Positions 1 to 6,737 are shown, counted from the first letter of the stretch. The stretch: DNA of 10,515 bases from Clostridia bacterium (GCA_021153265.1 JAGKTU010000077.1:1-10515), one strand, 5' to 3'. Numbers and translations: made by a program. Notes: generated from the letters alone by a model not told the origin.

Positions 1-1252
1 CGTTGACGATCAGGCAGCCCTTGCGGTTGGTCTCCAGACCGGGGGTGGTGGAGCGGATCAGGGGGTTGGGGCTGGTGCCCAGACTCATGACCACGGTGTC
101 GACCTCCAGCATGAACTCGGAATCGGGCACCTCGATGGGACGGCGGCGGCCGGAAGCATCGGGCTCGCCCAGCTCCATGCGGATGCACTTCATGCCGCAG
201 ACACGGCCGTTCTCGTCAGCCACGATCTCGATGGGGTTGCACAGAGTCTTGAACTCGATGCCCTCTTCCTTGGCGTGGTGCTTCTCCTCCAGACGGGCGG
301 GCATCTCAGCCTCGCCGCGGCGGTAGACCACGTAGACGTGCTCAGCGCCCAGACGCATAGCGCAGCGGGCTGCGTCCATAGCGACGTTGCCGCCGCCAAC
401 AACTGCAACAGCCTTGGACTTGATCACGGGGGTATCGGCCTCTTCGTTGTAGGCCTTCATCAGGTTGGTACGGGTCAGGTACTCGTTGGCGGACATGACA
501 CCCTTGTAGCTCTCGCCGGGGATGTTCATGAACATGGGCAGACCTGCGCCGGAGCCGACGAAGATAGCCTTGTAACCCATCTCGAACAGCTCGTCGATGG
601 TCAGCACGCGGCCGATGACCATGTTGGTCATGACTTCCACGCCCTGAGCCTCCAGCTTGGTGATCTCATTTGCCACCAGAGCCTTGGGCAGACGGAACTC
701 GGGGATGCCGTAGACCAGAACGCCGCCGGCGGTGTGCAGAGCCTCGAACATGGTGACGGCGTAGCCCTTCTTGGCCAGATCGGAAGCGGCGGTCATGCCG
801 GCAGGGCCGGAACCGACCACAGCCACCTTGTAGCCATTGGGCTCAGCCTTCTCAGGCATGGTATTGACGTTTTCACGGTACCAGTCGGCGACGAAGCGCT
901 CCAGACGGCCGATGGCAACAGGCTCACCCTTGATGCCGCGGACGCAGCGGGCTTCGCACTGGCTCTCCTGGGGGCAGACACGGCCACTGAGGGCGGGCAG
1001 GGCATTGGTGGAGGTGATGACCTCGTAAGCGGCCTTGAAATCGCCCTCCTGAACCTTGGCGATGAACTCGGGGATGCGGACGTTGACGGGGCAGCCCTCA
1101 ACGCACTTGGGGTTCTTGCACTTCAGGCAGCGGCCAGCTTCTTCGATGGCCATTTCTGCGGTATAGCCCAGAGCGACTTCCTTGAAGTTGCGGGCGCGAA
1201 CCTGAGGATCCTGCTCAGGCATGGGGGTCTTAACGAGAGACATGTTAGCCAT
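1..1252 (-). CDS. nfnB: NfnB/GltA-type NADPH-binding FAD/iron-sulfur subunit (3' end cut by window)
   Basis: The visible 417 residues are the large subunit of an NfnAB/SudAB-type oxidoreductase, the family often auto-named glutamate synthase small chain (GltA). In NfnAB the large subunit carries two [4Fe-4S] clusters and an FAD and exchanges electrons with NADP(H) and ferredoxin in the cytoplasm. Seen: N-terminal cluster cysteines C42, C45, C50, C54 and C93, C99, C103; a first dinucleotide-binding GSGPAG at about 147-152; a second Rossmann motif GGGNVAMDAAR from about 286, followed by the RRG-EMPAR segment; and a late GTSPNP segment near 392. The start is ATG at 1252-1250, preceded by AAGGAGGAAA. 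The gene continues past the left edge; I expect roughly 45 further residues from the family's usual 460-465. It lies 17 bp after nfnA, so the two are co-transcribed. A true glutamate synthase small subunit is less likely because the partner is NfnA-like and no large synthase subunit is visible here. Confidence 0.9.
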   Translation of the reverse strand, partial: MANMSLVKTPMPEQDPQVRARNFKEVALGYTAEMAIEEAGRCLKCKNPKCVEGCPVNVRIPEFIAKVQEGDFKAAYEVITSTNALPALSGRVCPQESQCEARCVRGIKGEPVAIGRLERFVADWYRENVNTMPEKAEPNGYKVAVVGSGPAGMTAASDLAKKGYAVTMFEALHTAGGVLVYGIPEFRLPKALVANEITKLEAQGVEVMTNMVIGRVLTIDELFEMGYKAIFVGSGAGLPMFMNIPGESYKGVMSANEYLTRTNLMKAYNEEADTPVIKSKAVAVVGGGNVAMDAARCAMRLGAEHVYVVYRRGEAEMPARLEEKHHAKEEGIEFKTLCNPIEIVADENGRVCGMKCIRMELGEPDASGRRRPIEVPDSEFMLEVDTVVMSLGTSPNPLIRSTTPGLETNRKGCLIVN

Positions 1253-1269
1253 TTTCAGTTTCCTCCTTC

Positions 1270-2124
1270 TTACTTGATCAAAGCCTTGCCCATGGCATCC
1301 ATGCGGCAGGCGTGCTTCTCGGTGACTTCGGCCTCGCGGTCGCGGTAAGTAGCGTTACGGCTCATCAGCTCAGCGAAATCCACCTGATGGCCGTCGAACT
1401 CGGGGCCATCGACGCAGGCGAACTTGACTTCGCCGCCCACGGTAACGCGGCAGCCGCCGCACATGCCGGTGCCGTCGACCATGATGGGGTTCAGGGACAC
1501 GGAGGTGTGGGTGCCGAAGGGCTTGGTGGTCAGAGAAACGAACTTCATCATGGGGATGGGTCCGATGGCGAGGACTTCGTCGAAGGTTTCGCCAGCTTCC
1601 AGCATCTCCTTCAGAGGCTGGGTGACCAGACCGTGCTGGCCGTAGGAGCCGTCGTCGGTCATGAGGATCAGGCGGTCAGCAACAGCCTTGAACTCCTCTT
1701 CCAGGATGACGATGTCCTTGTTACGGAAGCCGATGATGACGGTGACCTCAGCGCCGGCCTCCTTGAAGGCAGCAGCGGAGGGCAGGGCAATGGCGCAGCC
1801 GACGCCGCCGCCGACGACGCAGACCTTCTTCTTGCCCTCAACGGGAGTGGGCTTGCCCAGGGGGCCGACGAAGTCGCGAATGTAGTCGCCCTCGTTCAGA
1901 TTGCCCAGAGCGATGGTGGAGAAGCCCACCTTCTGGAAGATGATGGTGACGGTGCCCTTCTCACGGTCGTAGCCCGCGATGGTCAGAGGCACGCGCTCGC
2001 CCATCTCATCGATGCGGAAGATGATGAACTGGCCAGCCTTGGCCTTCTTGGCGATGAAAGGTGCTTCGATCTCCATCAGGGTGACGGAGGCGTTCAGTTC
2101 CTTCTTGCGAACGATCTTAAACAT
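1270..2124 (-). CDS. nfnA: NfnA/SudB-type FAD/NAD(H)-binding subunit with [2Fe-2S] cluster
   Basis: This 284-residue protein is the small subunit of the NADH-dependent reduced ferredoxin:NADP+ oxidoreductase family (NfnA; also annotated sulfide dehydrogenase SudB or dihydroorotate dehydrogenase electron-transfer-like). In NfnAB it binds NAD(H), an FAD and a [2Fe-2S] cluster, and takes part in flavin-based electron bifurcation. Seen: a ferredoxin-reductase-like FAD domain with ERVPLTIAGYD at about 43-53 and VGPLGKP at 87-93; the nucleotide motif VVGGGVGCA at about 103-111; and a C-terminal cluster motif with C222, C225 and C237 preceded by D217 in MVDGTGMC. In NfnA the cluster is held by three Cys and one Asp, which fits. 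The start at 2124 follows AAGGAAGG at good distance, and a consensus promoter lies about 60 bp upstream. It is first in an operon with nfnB. Sulfide dehydrogenase activity is the alternative; sequence alone does not separate the two. Confidence 0.9.
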   Translation of the reverse strand: MFKIVRKKELNASVTLMEIEAPFIAKKAKAGQFIIFRIDEMGERVPLTIAGYDREKGTVTIIFQKVGFSTIALGNLNEGDYIRDFVGPLGKPTPVEGKKKVCVVGGGVGCAIALPSAAAFKEAGAEVTVIIGFRNKDIVILEEEFKAVADRLILMTDDGSYGQHGLVTQPLKEMLEAGETFDEVLAIGPIPMMKFVSLTTKPFGTHTSVSLNPIMVDGTGMCGGCRVTVGGEVKFACVDGPEFDGHQVDFAELMSRNATYRDREAEVTEKHACRMDAMGKALIK

Positions 2125-2185
2125 ATCCGGAATCCTTCCTTTATTTTATAATTTCTTGCAAAATTGTTTTATTCCAAACATTTTC

Positions 2186-2214
2186 ATTATAATACCAATG
2201 GCTTCATTTGTCAA
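2186..2214 (-). promoter_or_regulatory. Consensus SigA promoter of nfnAB
   Basis: On the minus strand, TTGACA (2214-2209) and TATAAT (2191-2186) are both exact consensus hexamers separated by exactly 17 bp. The upstream flank (about 2215-2240) is A/T-rich, as in an UP element. Transcription should start near 2179, giving a 5' leader of about 55 nt before the nfnA start. No riboswitch-like structure is evident in that leader. This suggests strong, largely unregulated expression. Confidence 0.88.
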
Positions 2215-2324
2215 AAGAAATATATCTTTCCAATTTTCGCCGAGCCACAAAAAAATCGGCCCCAAATGTTTATTTCCACCATATTTTGCACAAACGGCCC
2301 ACATTTTCCGTTCCTTCCCGACGA

Positions 2325-2354
2325 AAAACCGGCCTGCGAAGGCAGGCCGGTTTT
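2325..2354 (-). terminator. Intrinsic terminator after the mscL-lipoprotein unit
   Basis: There is a perfect 13-bp inverted repeat: 2325-2337 pairs with 2342-2354 around a 4-nt loop (GAAG on the plus strand, CTTC on the minus strand). The core is GC-rich (CCGGCCTGC). Read on the minus strand, the stem ends in TTTTT just beyond the lipoprotein stop codon, the classic Rho-independent layout. The A/T symmetry means it could also work weakly on the plus strand, but no plus-strand gene points into it. Confidence 0.88.
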
Positions 2355-2358
2355 GCTA

Positions 2359-2823
2359 TTAGAATTCAACGCTGTTTGCGTAGCCGAAGATGGTATCCTC
2401 CAGCTTGTCGTAATCCTTGCTCAGGCAGGCGAACTGGATCATCCAGTAAGCATCCTCGCCCTTGTACAGGACTGCGGTGTAGGTCATATCCTTGCCGCTG
2501 ACGGTCTTATCAAAGGTGAAATAGGTGTGGCCATTGTCGTGCTTGACTTCTGTATCCATCTGGTTTGCTTCCAGCACCAGCTCGGCATACTCGTCCACAT
2601 TCATCTCGTCGCCCAGGATGTCAAACTCTTCCTTCAGAGCGAAGACGAACACATCTTCGGACTGGTATACGGCGGTAAAGCCCAGCATATCCTTCTCGGT
2701 GAAGTCCTCGGTCAGTTCAATGGTCATACCGCTGGCGGTAAAGGTCTTGGCCTTAGCGGAGCAGCCGCAGGTCAGCAGCATCACGGCGCACAGCAGCAGG
2801 GCGATCAGGTTTCTCTTTTTCAT
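2359..2823 (-). CDS. Small predicted lipoprotein, unknown function
   Basis: This 154-residue protein starts MKKRNLIALLL and has a hydrophobic signal ending in a lipobox-like LTCGC, so C21 is the probable lipidated residue (C19 is a less likely alternative). The mature part of about 134 residues is acidic, alternates beta-like stretches, and has no cysteines arranged as a metal site. Its small size and strand pattern recall the PsbP/DcrB-like lipoproteins common in Clostridia, but that is a weak impression and no diagnostic motif is visible. The start at 2823 follows AAGGAGGAAATACTT. It lies 13 bp downstream of mscL and just before a strong terminator, so it is probably co-transcribed with the channel. 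The product should be anchored on the outer face of the cytoplasmic membrane. Confidence 0.8.
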   Translation of the reverse strand: MKKRNLIALLLCAVMLLTCGCSAKAKTFTASGMTIELTEDFTEKDMLGFTAVYQSEDVFVFALKEEFDILGDEMNVDEYAELVLEANQMDTEVKHDNGHTYFTFDKTVSGKDMTYTAVLYKGEDAYWMIQFACLSKDYDKLEDTIFGYANSVEF

Positions 2824-2836
2824 AAGTATTTCCTCC

Positions 2837-3307
2837 TTATTGTTTCTTCAGCAGGTCACGGATTTCGGTCAGCAGAACTTCTTCTGCGCTGGGGGCGGGG
2901 GGAGCGGGGGGCTCAGCGGCAGCAGCTTCCTCTTCCTTCTTCTTGCCCAGTTCAGCCATCTTGTTCAGGCTCTTGACCAGGAAGAAGACCACCAGAGCCA
3001 GGATCAGGAAGTTGATGATGGCGGAGATGAAGTTGCCGTAGTTCAGGGTGTTCAGGATCTCGTTGCCGGCCTCATCCAGCACAGGCTCACCAAACAACCG
3101 GGGCAGAACGATCTTCATCTCGCTGAAATCGATACCGCCCATGAAGATGGCAATGATGGGCATGATGATGTCGTCAGTCAGGCTCTTGGTGATGGTGGAG
3201 AAGGCTGCGCCGATGATGGTACCGACGGCCAGAGCCATGGCATTGCCCTTGACGGCAAAGGCCACGAACTCATCCCACCAGGAGGGCTTTTTCACTTTCT
3301 TGCTCAT
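2837..3307 (-). CDS. mscL: Large-conductance mechanosensitive channel MscL
   Basis: MscL forms a homopentameric membrane pore that opens under high tension and releases solutes during hypo-osmotic shock. The 156-residue protein has an amphipathic N-terminus, TM1 from about 19 to 50 with the family signature KGNAMALAVGTIIGAAF, a periplasmic-type loop (about 55-90), TM2 (about 93-113) and a cytoplasmic tail. Against the E. coli constriction, L19 and G22 are kept (L26, G29 here), V23 is Thr (T30) and D18 is Ala (A25). The tail has a charged KKKEEE and Ala/Pro-rich linker (121-140) before a final helix, making it longer than the E. coli protein (136 aa). I chose ATG at 3307-3305 because AAAGGAGTGAT sits directly upstream; an in-frame GTG nine bases earlier overlaps that ribosome site. 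A lipoprotein gene follows after 13 bp. Confidence 0.95.
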   Translation of the reverse strand: MSKKVKKPSWWDEFVAFAVKGNAMALAVGTIIGAAFSTITKSLTDDIIMPIIAIFMGGIDFSEMKIVLPRLFGEPVLDEAGNEILNTLNYGNFISAIINFLILALVVFFLVKSLNKMAELGKKKEEEAAAAEPPAPPAPSAEEVLLTEIRDLLKKQ

Positions 3308-3332
3308 ATGTATCACTCCTTTCCTATTTGTA

Positions 3333-3438
3333 GTGGACAGTTACAGTTGAAAGTTGGCAGTTATTGTGCCCGCTTTGCGCGCTTATTGGATTCTGCAAAC
3401 CGGACGATCACATAACTGTCAACTGTCCACTTTCAACT
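3333..3438. repeat. Imperfect inverted-repeat element between serS and mscL
   Basis: The spacer holds two arms built from an AACTGTCAACT-like motif. Arm 3352-3364 (AGTTGGCAGTTAT) pairs with 3412-3424 (ATAACTGTCAACT) at 12 of 13 positions. The pairing extends outward (TTTCAACT at 3431-3438 against 3344-3351) if a 6-nt GTCCAC bulge is allowed. GTGGACAGTT (3333-3342) also pairs perfectly with AACTGTCCAC (3421-3430), so two alternative folds exist. The 47-nt centre has no open frame. There is no T-run, so it is not a normal terminator, and I see no convincing promoter for mscL in it. It looks like a MITE- or REP-like dispersed element; a single copy here cannot prove that. Confidence 0.6.
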
Positions 3439-3452
3439 CTCAGCTCAAATCA

Positions 3453-4778
3453 TCACTTGGTGATGATTTCCAGACCGCCCAGGTACTTGCGCAGGCACTC
3501 GGGGACCACGATGGAGCCATCGGCTCTCTGATTCTGCTCAACCAGAGCAGGGAAGATACGGGAGGTAGCCAGACCGGAGCCGTTCAGGGTGTGAACGAAG
3601 TCGATCTTGCCATCGGCGCGGCGGTAGCGGATGTTGCCGCGGCGAGCCTGATAGTCACGGGCGTTAGAAACAGAGGAAACTTCCTTGTAGCCGTCCATGG
3701 AGGGGATCAGGATCTCGATGTCATAGGTTCTTGCCATGGAAGCGGAGCAGTCGCCGGCAGCCAGCTTCACGGTGCGGAAGTGGAAGCCCAGACCCTCAAC
3801 CAGCTTCTCAGCCTTGGTCACCAGCTCGTCGAAAGCCTCGTCGGAATTCTCGGGGGTGCAGAACTGGAACATCTCCACCTTGTTGAACTGATGGCCGCGA
3901 ACCATGCCGCGCTCGTCGGCGCGGTGAGAACCGGCCTCACGGCGGAAGCAGGGGGTGTAAGCGAAGAACTTCTTGGGCAGATCCTTCTCGGTCAGGATCT
4001 CGTCGCGGTAAACGGAAGCCAGCGCAGCCTCAGCGGTGGGCAGCATGTAGTGCATCCGGTCATCGGTGGGGTTGGCGATCTTGTAGACCTCGTCAGCAAA
4101 CTTGGGGAACTGACCGGCGGTTTCGCCGCACTGGTACTCCAGCATGTGGGGGGGCAGGATGAAATCGTAGCCGTCGGCGATGTGGCAGTCGATGAAGTAG
4201 TTCAGCAGAGCCCACTCCAGCCGTGCGCCCATGCCGGTGTACATCCAGTTGCCGGAACCGGCCAGCTTGACGCCGCGCTCGTAGTCAATGAGACCCAGAC
4301 CGGTGCAAAGATCCACATGGTGCTTGGGCTCGAAGTCAAATTCGGGCTTCTTGCCAACATAGCGCAGAGGCTCGTTGTTCTCCTTGCCGCCGGGCAGCAG
4401 ATCGGCATCGGGCAGGTTGGGCAGGCTCAGCATAGCCACCCGGAACTCGTCATTCAGAACCTTCAGCTTGGCAGCATCCTCAGCCACCTCGTTGTCCAGA
4501 GCGATGGAGGCCTGCTTGTTGGCCTCGATCTGGGCGTCAACGGCGGAGGTGTCCTCACCCTTCTTCTCCAGACCCTTCTTCATACCAAAGAGCTTGCCGT
4601 TTTCCTTGGCGATCTTGTTCTTCTGGGCAGTCTTGGTCTCGGTAGCGGTCTTCAGAGCGCGAACCTGCACATCCAGCTCCAGAATCTTGTCAACGGTGGC
4701 GTCGCAGTCCACTTCCTTGGCCTTCAGACCGGCCTTGACTGCGTCGGGATTTTCCTTGATCTTCTTAATGTCTAACAT
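3453..4778 (-). CDS. serS: Seryl-tRNA synthetase
   Basis: This class II aminoacyl-tRNA synthetase charges tRNA-Ser with serine in the cytoplasm. The 441-residue protein has the usual order: an N-terminal long antiparallel coiled-coil arm (about 27-113, rich in Lys, Glu and Ala) that contacts the long variable arm of tRNA-Ser, then the catalytic domain. Seen: the TxE serine-binding motif (T248, E250), motif 2 FRREAGS from 278 with HQFNKVE (E302), the GYKEVSS segment (E366, S368, S369), and motif 3 with N399, S401 and R407. All expected active-site residues are present, so it should be functional. Some usually conserved stretches differ: GSGNWMYTG where GSRFYYL-like is common, GETAGQFPKF for GTGQLPKF, and EQNQ for ENYQ. 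The start at 4778 follows TAGGAGAAG. It lies only 25 bp after the PspC gene, with no room for a T-box leader, so transcription probably comes from the parAB unit. Confidence 0.96.
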   Translation of the reverse strand: MLDIKKIKENPDAVKAGLKAKEVDCDATVDKILELDVQVRALKTATETKTAQKNKIAKENGKLFGMKKGLEKKGEDTSAVDAQIEANKQASIALDNEVAEDAAKLKVLNDEFRVAMLSLPNLPDADLLPGGKENNEPLRYVGKKPEFDFEPKHHVDLCTGLGLIDYERGVKLAGSGNWMYTGMGARLEWALLNYFIDCHIADGYDFILPPHMLEYQCGETAGQFPKFADEVYKIANPTDDRMHYMLPTAEAALASVYRDEILTEKDLPKKFFAYTPCFRREAGSHRADERGMVRGHQFNKVEMFQFCTPENSDEAFDELVTKAEKLVEGLGFHFRTVKLAAGDCSASMARTYDIEILIPSMDGYKEVSSVSNARDYQARRGNIRYRRADGKIDFVHTLNGSGLATSRIFPALVEQNQRADGSIVVPECLRKYLGGLEIITK

Positions 4779-4803
4779 ATGCTTCTCCTATCCTTATGAT
4801 TGG

Positions 4804-5013
4804 TTATACGTCGATGTAGCCGTTGGGGCGCTCGGGGATGACGATGGCGCAGATGATGTAGGCCAGCAGACCGCTGCCGCCCAGGCAGGTGAACAGCACC
4901 CAAGCCAGACGAACCAGGGTGGGATCCAGCTCGAAGTACTCGGCGATGCCGCCGCAGACACCGGAAATCTGCTTGTTGACGTTAGACTTAAATAATCTCT
5001 TGTTCTTATCCAT
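4804..5013 (-). CDS. PspC-domain small membrane protein
   Basis: This 69-residue protein is almost entirely a PspC domain. The family hallmark GVCGGIAEYFELDPTLVR lies at about 18-35, followed by one hydrophobic helix (about 34-59). In E. coli, PspC is a membrane sensor in the phage-shock envelope-stress response; stand-alone short versions are common in Firmicutes and mostly uncharacterised. The Lys/Arg-rich N-terminus is expected inside. The start codon is one base past the parB stop. Its ribosome site GGAGAG lies inside the last codons of parB, so its translation is probably coupled to ParB. No pspA-like gene is nearby. Confidence 0.9.
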   Translation of the reverse strand: MDKNKRLFKSNVNKQISGVCGGIAEYFELDPTLVRLAWVLFTCLGGSGLLAYIICAIVIPERPNGYIDV

Positions 5014-5014
5014 T

Positions 5015-5881
5015 TTATTTTCTCTCCAATTTCATAAGTGCGTCCAGCAGGACCTGCAGGTCCTCCTGTCCGTAAAATTCCAGTTCAAAGCGGCCCTTGC
5101 GCTTACCGTTGACGATCTTCACGCCCCGGCCAAGGTGCTTGGACAGACTTTTTTCGCACTCTACCACATAATCGATGGCCAGCGGTGCTTTCTGCTCCAC
5201 CTGCACAGGCTCTTTGCCCATATTCCGGCACAGCAGCTCCGCCTGCCGGACAGACAGTCCCAGTGCGGCGATCTTTCTTGCCGCTTCCAGCTGCTTTTTC
5301 TCAGTCTTCAGACTCAGCACGGCTCTTGCATGACCGGCGGTGAGCTTGCCGGAGCGAACCATTTCCAGCACATCGGCGCTTAAGTTCAGCAGCCGCAGGG
5401 CATTTGCCACGGCAGGACGGGATTTGCCCACCCGATTGGCCGCTTCTTCCTGCGTCAGACCGTAATCGTCCATCAGGCTCTGATAGCCCAGCGCTTCTTC
5501 CACAGGATTTAAGTCCTGCCGCTGCAGATTCTCGATCAGCGCCAGCTCCATAGCCTTTTTGTCATCGGCTTCGATGACCACCACCGGCACTTCGCTCAGC
5601 TGTGCCAGACGAGCAGCCCGCCACCGCCGCTCACCGGCGATGATCTGGAAGTAACCGCTGCCCATTTCCCGAACGGTCAGAGGCTGGATCACGCCGTGGA
5701 TGCGGATGGACTCCGCCAGCGCTTCCAGTTCTTCTTCATCGAAGTCCTGACGGGGCTGATCCGGATTGGGTTCTACTTTATAGATCGGCAGCAGCCGGTA
5801 CGCGCTCTGGTCAACGGATTCGTCGCCGAAATCCCCCAGCAGCGCCCCAAGGCCTCTGCCCAATCCCTTCTGGGATGCCAT
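5015..5881 (-). CDS. parB: Chromosome-partitioning protein ParB (Spo0J-type)
   Basis: ParB is a CTP-dependent DNA clamp that loads at parS, spreads along DNA, recruits condensin and stimulates the ParA ATPase. The 288 residues show the full family layout: N-terminal KGLGRGLGALLGD (about 5-17), which contacts ParA; the CTP-binding core with GERRWRA (83-89) and ENLQRQDLNPVEEA (117-130); the helix-turn-helix region with LTQEEAANRVGKSRPAVANALRLL-type sequence (about 142-165); TAGHARA (181-187); and a C-terminal dimerisation domain (about 232-288). The GERR box marks a canonical CTPase ParB. This does not by itself exclude the paralogue Noc, but the adjacent parA and two perfect parS sites favour ParB. 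The start at 5881 follows AAGGAAAGGATG. It is 15 bp after parA and 1 bp before the PspC gene. Confidence 0.96.
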   Translation of the reverse strand: MASQKGLGRGLGALLGDFGDESVDQSAYRLLPIYKVEPNPDQPRQDFDEEELEALAESIRIHGVIQPLTVREMGSGYFQIIAGERRWRAARLAQLSEVPVVVIEADDKKAMELALIENLQRQDLNPVEEALGYQSLMDDYGLTQEEAANRVGKSRPAVANALRLLNLSADVLEMVRSGKLTAGHARAVLSLKTEKKQLEAARKIAALGLSVRQAELLCRNMGKEPVQVEQKAPLAIDYVVECEKSLSKHLGRGVKIVNGKRKGRFELEFYGQEDLQVLLDALMKLERK

Positions 5882-5896
5882 AGGATCATCCTTTCC

Positions 5897-6652
5897 TTAT
5901 AATTTCTTCTTGATTTCCTCAGCCATATCCTTGTAAGCCTTTGCGCCCCGGCTGCTGCGGTCATAGGCCGTCACCGGGATGCCGTGGCTGGGTGCTTCCG
6001 CCAGACGGATGTTTCGGGGGATCACCGTGGCGAAGACCTTGCCGGGGAAATGCCGCCGCACTTCCTGCGCCACCTGTGTAGAGAAGTTGGTACGGCCATC
6101 GAACATGGTCAGTGCCACGCCGAAGATCTCCAGTCTGGGGTTCAGGCGCTTCTTCACCGTCCGCAATGTGGACATCAGATCGCTGAGGCCCTCCAATGCG
6201 TAATACTCGCACTGCACCGGCACCAGAATGCCATCCGCGGCGCACAGGCCGTTCAGCGTCAGCAGTTCCAGAGAGGGCGGACAGTCGATCAAAATCACAT
6301 CATACTTGTCCCTTACCTGCTCCAATGCTTTTGCCAGTTGCCGTTCCCGATGCTCGGCTCCGATCAGTTCCACCGTTGCGCCTGCCAGATCCGCGGAGGA
6401 CGGCAGCACATCGCCGTACTTGGTAGAAACAATGGCTTCCGCGGTAGGTACATTGTTAATGGTCACATCGTAGACGGAGTATTTGATCTTTCTCTTTTCC
6501 AGACCCAAGCCGGAAGTGGCATTTGCCTGGGGGTCAAAATCGCACAGCAGCACTTTCAGACCCAGATCATGCAGCGCCGCGGTCAGATTCACCGCCGAGG
6601 TGGTCTTGCCGACGCCGCCCTTTTGATTGACGACTGCCAGAATTCTGCCCAT
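5897..6652 (-). CDS. parA: Chromosome-partitioning ATPase ParA (Soj)
   Basis: ParA is a deviant-Walker ATPase that dimerises on nucleoid DNA when bound to ATP and is released by ParB; in Firmicutes the orthologue Soj also modulates DnaA. The 251-residue protein has the P-loop KGGVGKTT (11-18, signature lysine K11), the A' region with CDFDPQ (D38, D40), Walker B VILIDCPPS (119-127, D123), and the C-terminal PRNIRLAEAPSHG segment (212-224) typical of chromosomal ParA. It lacks the N-terminal DNA-binding extension of plasmid type Ia ParA. I chose ATG at 6652-6650 because AAAGGAGG precedes it and homologues start at M-x-R-I-x-A. The open frame runs further upstream to 6901, but that part crosses the parS sites and the upstream gene and is not protein-like. 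It sits 85 bp after the zinc-ribbon gene and 15 bp before parB. Confidence 0.97.
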   Translation of the reverse strand: MGRILAVVNQKGGVGKTTSAVNLTAALHDLGLKVLLCDFDPQANATSGLGLEKRKIKYSVYDVTINNVPTAEAIVSTKYGDVLPSSADLAGATVELIGAEHRERQLAKALEQVRDKYDVILIDCPPSLELLTLNGLCAADGILVPVQCEYYALEGLSDLMSTLRTVKKRLNPRLEIFGVALTMFDGRTNFSTQVAQEVRRHFPGKVFATVIPRNIRLAEAPSHGIPVTAYDRSSRGAKAYKDMAEEIKKKL

Positions 6653-6685
6653 ATTCCGCCTCCTTTCATTCCTTGTTATCTCTTT

Positions 6686-6701
6686 TGTTTCACGTGAAAC
6701 A
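6686..6701. other. parS site 1 (ParB-binding centromere)
   Basis: The 16-bp palindrome TGTTTCACGTGAAACA fits the Bacillus-type parS consensus (TGTTNCACGTGAAACA) exactly. The dyad symmetry extends to 20 bp (6684-6703). It lies 34 bp upstream of the parA start, in the position of a parA promoter, so ParB loading here could also repress parAB. Confidence 0.95.
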
Positions 6702-6715
6702 AATCTGTAGTCGGA

Positions 6716-6731
6716 TGTTTCACGTGAAACA
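6716..6731. other. parS site 2 (ParB-binding centromere)
   Basis: A second identical 16-bp parS lies exactly 30 bp centre to centre from the first, about three helical turns, so both face the same side of the DNA. The symmetry extends to 18 bp (6715-6732). It ends only 6 bp from the stop codon of the zinc-ribbon gene. Confidence 0.95.
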
Positions 6732-6737
6732 TCGTTT

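Noticed and set aside
275..2151. Long plus-strand open frames (357 and 279 codons) opposite nfnA and nfnB
   Set aside because: They are low-complexity Gly/Ala/Asp/His-rich translations antisense to well-conserved enzymes; shadows of codon bias.
3308..3316. GTG start for MscL nine bases upstream
   Set aside because: It falls inside the AAAGGAGTG ribosome site that serves the ATG at 3307.
3352..3424. serS terminator in the serS-mscL spacer
   Set aside because: The inverted repeat has a 47-nt loop and no T-run on the minus strand, so it does not fit a Rho-independent terminator.
3354..4775. Very long open frame (473 codons) on the plus strand opposite serS
   Set aside because: It is the mirror of serS, whose codon bias avoids TTA, CTA and TCA and so leaves few antisense stops. 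It has no ribosome site or protein-like composition.
4779..4803. T-box or other leader before serS
   Set aside because: Only 25 bp separate it from the upstream gene, too short for any T-box.
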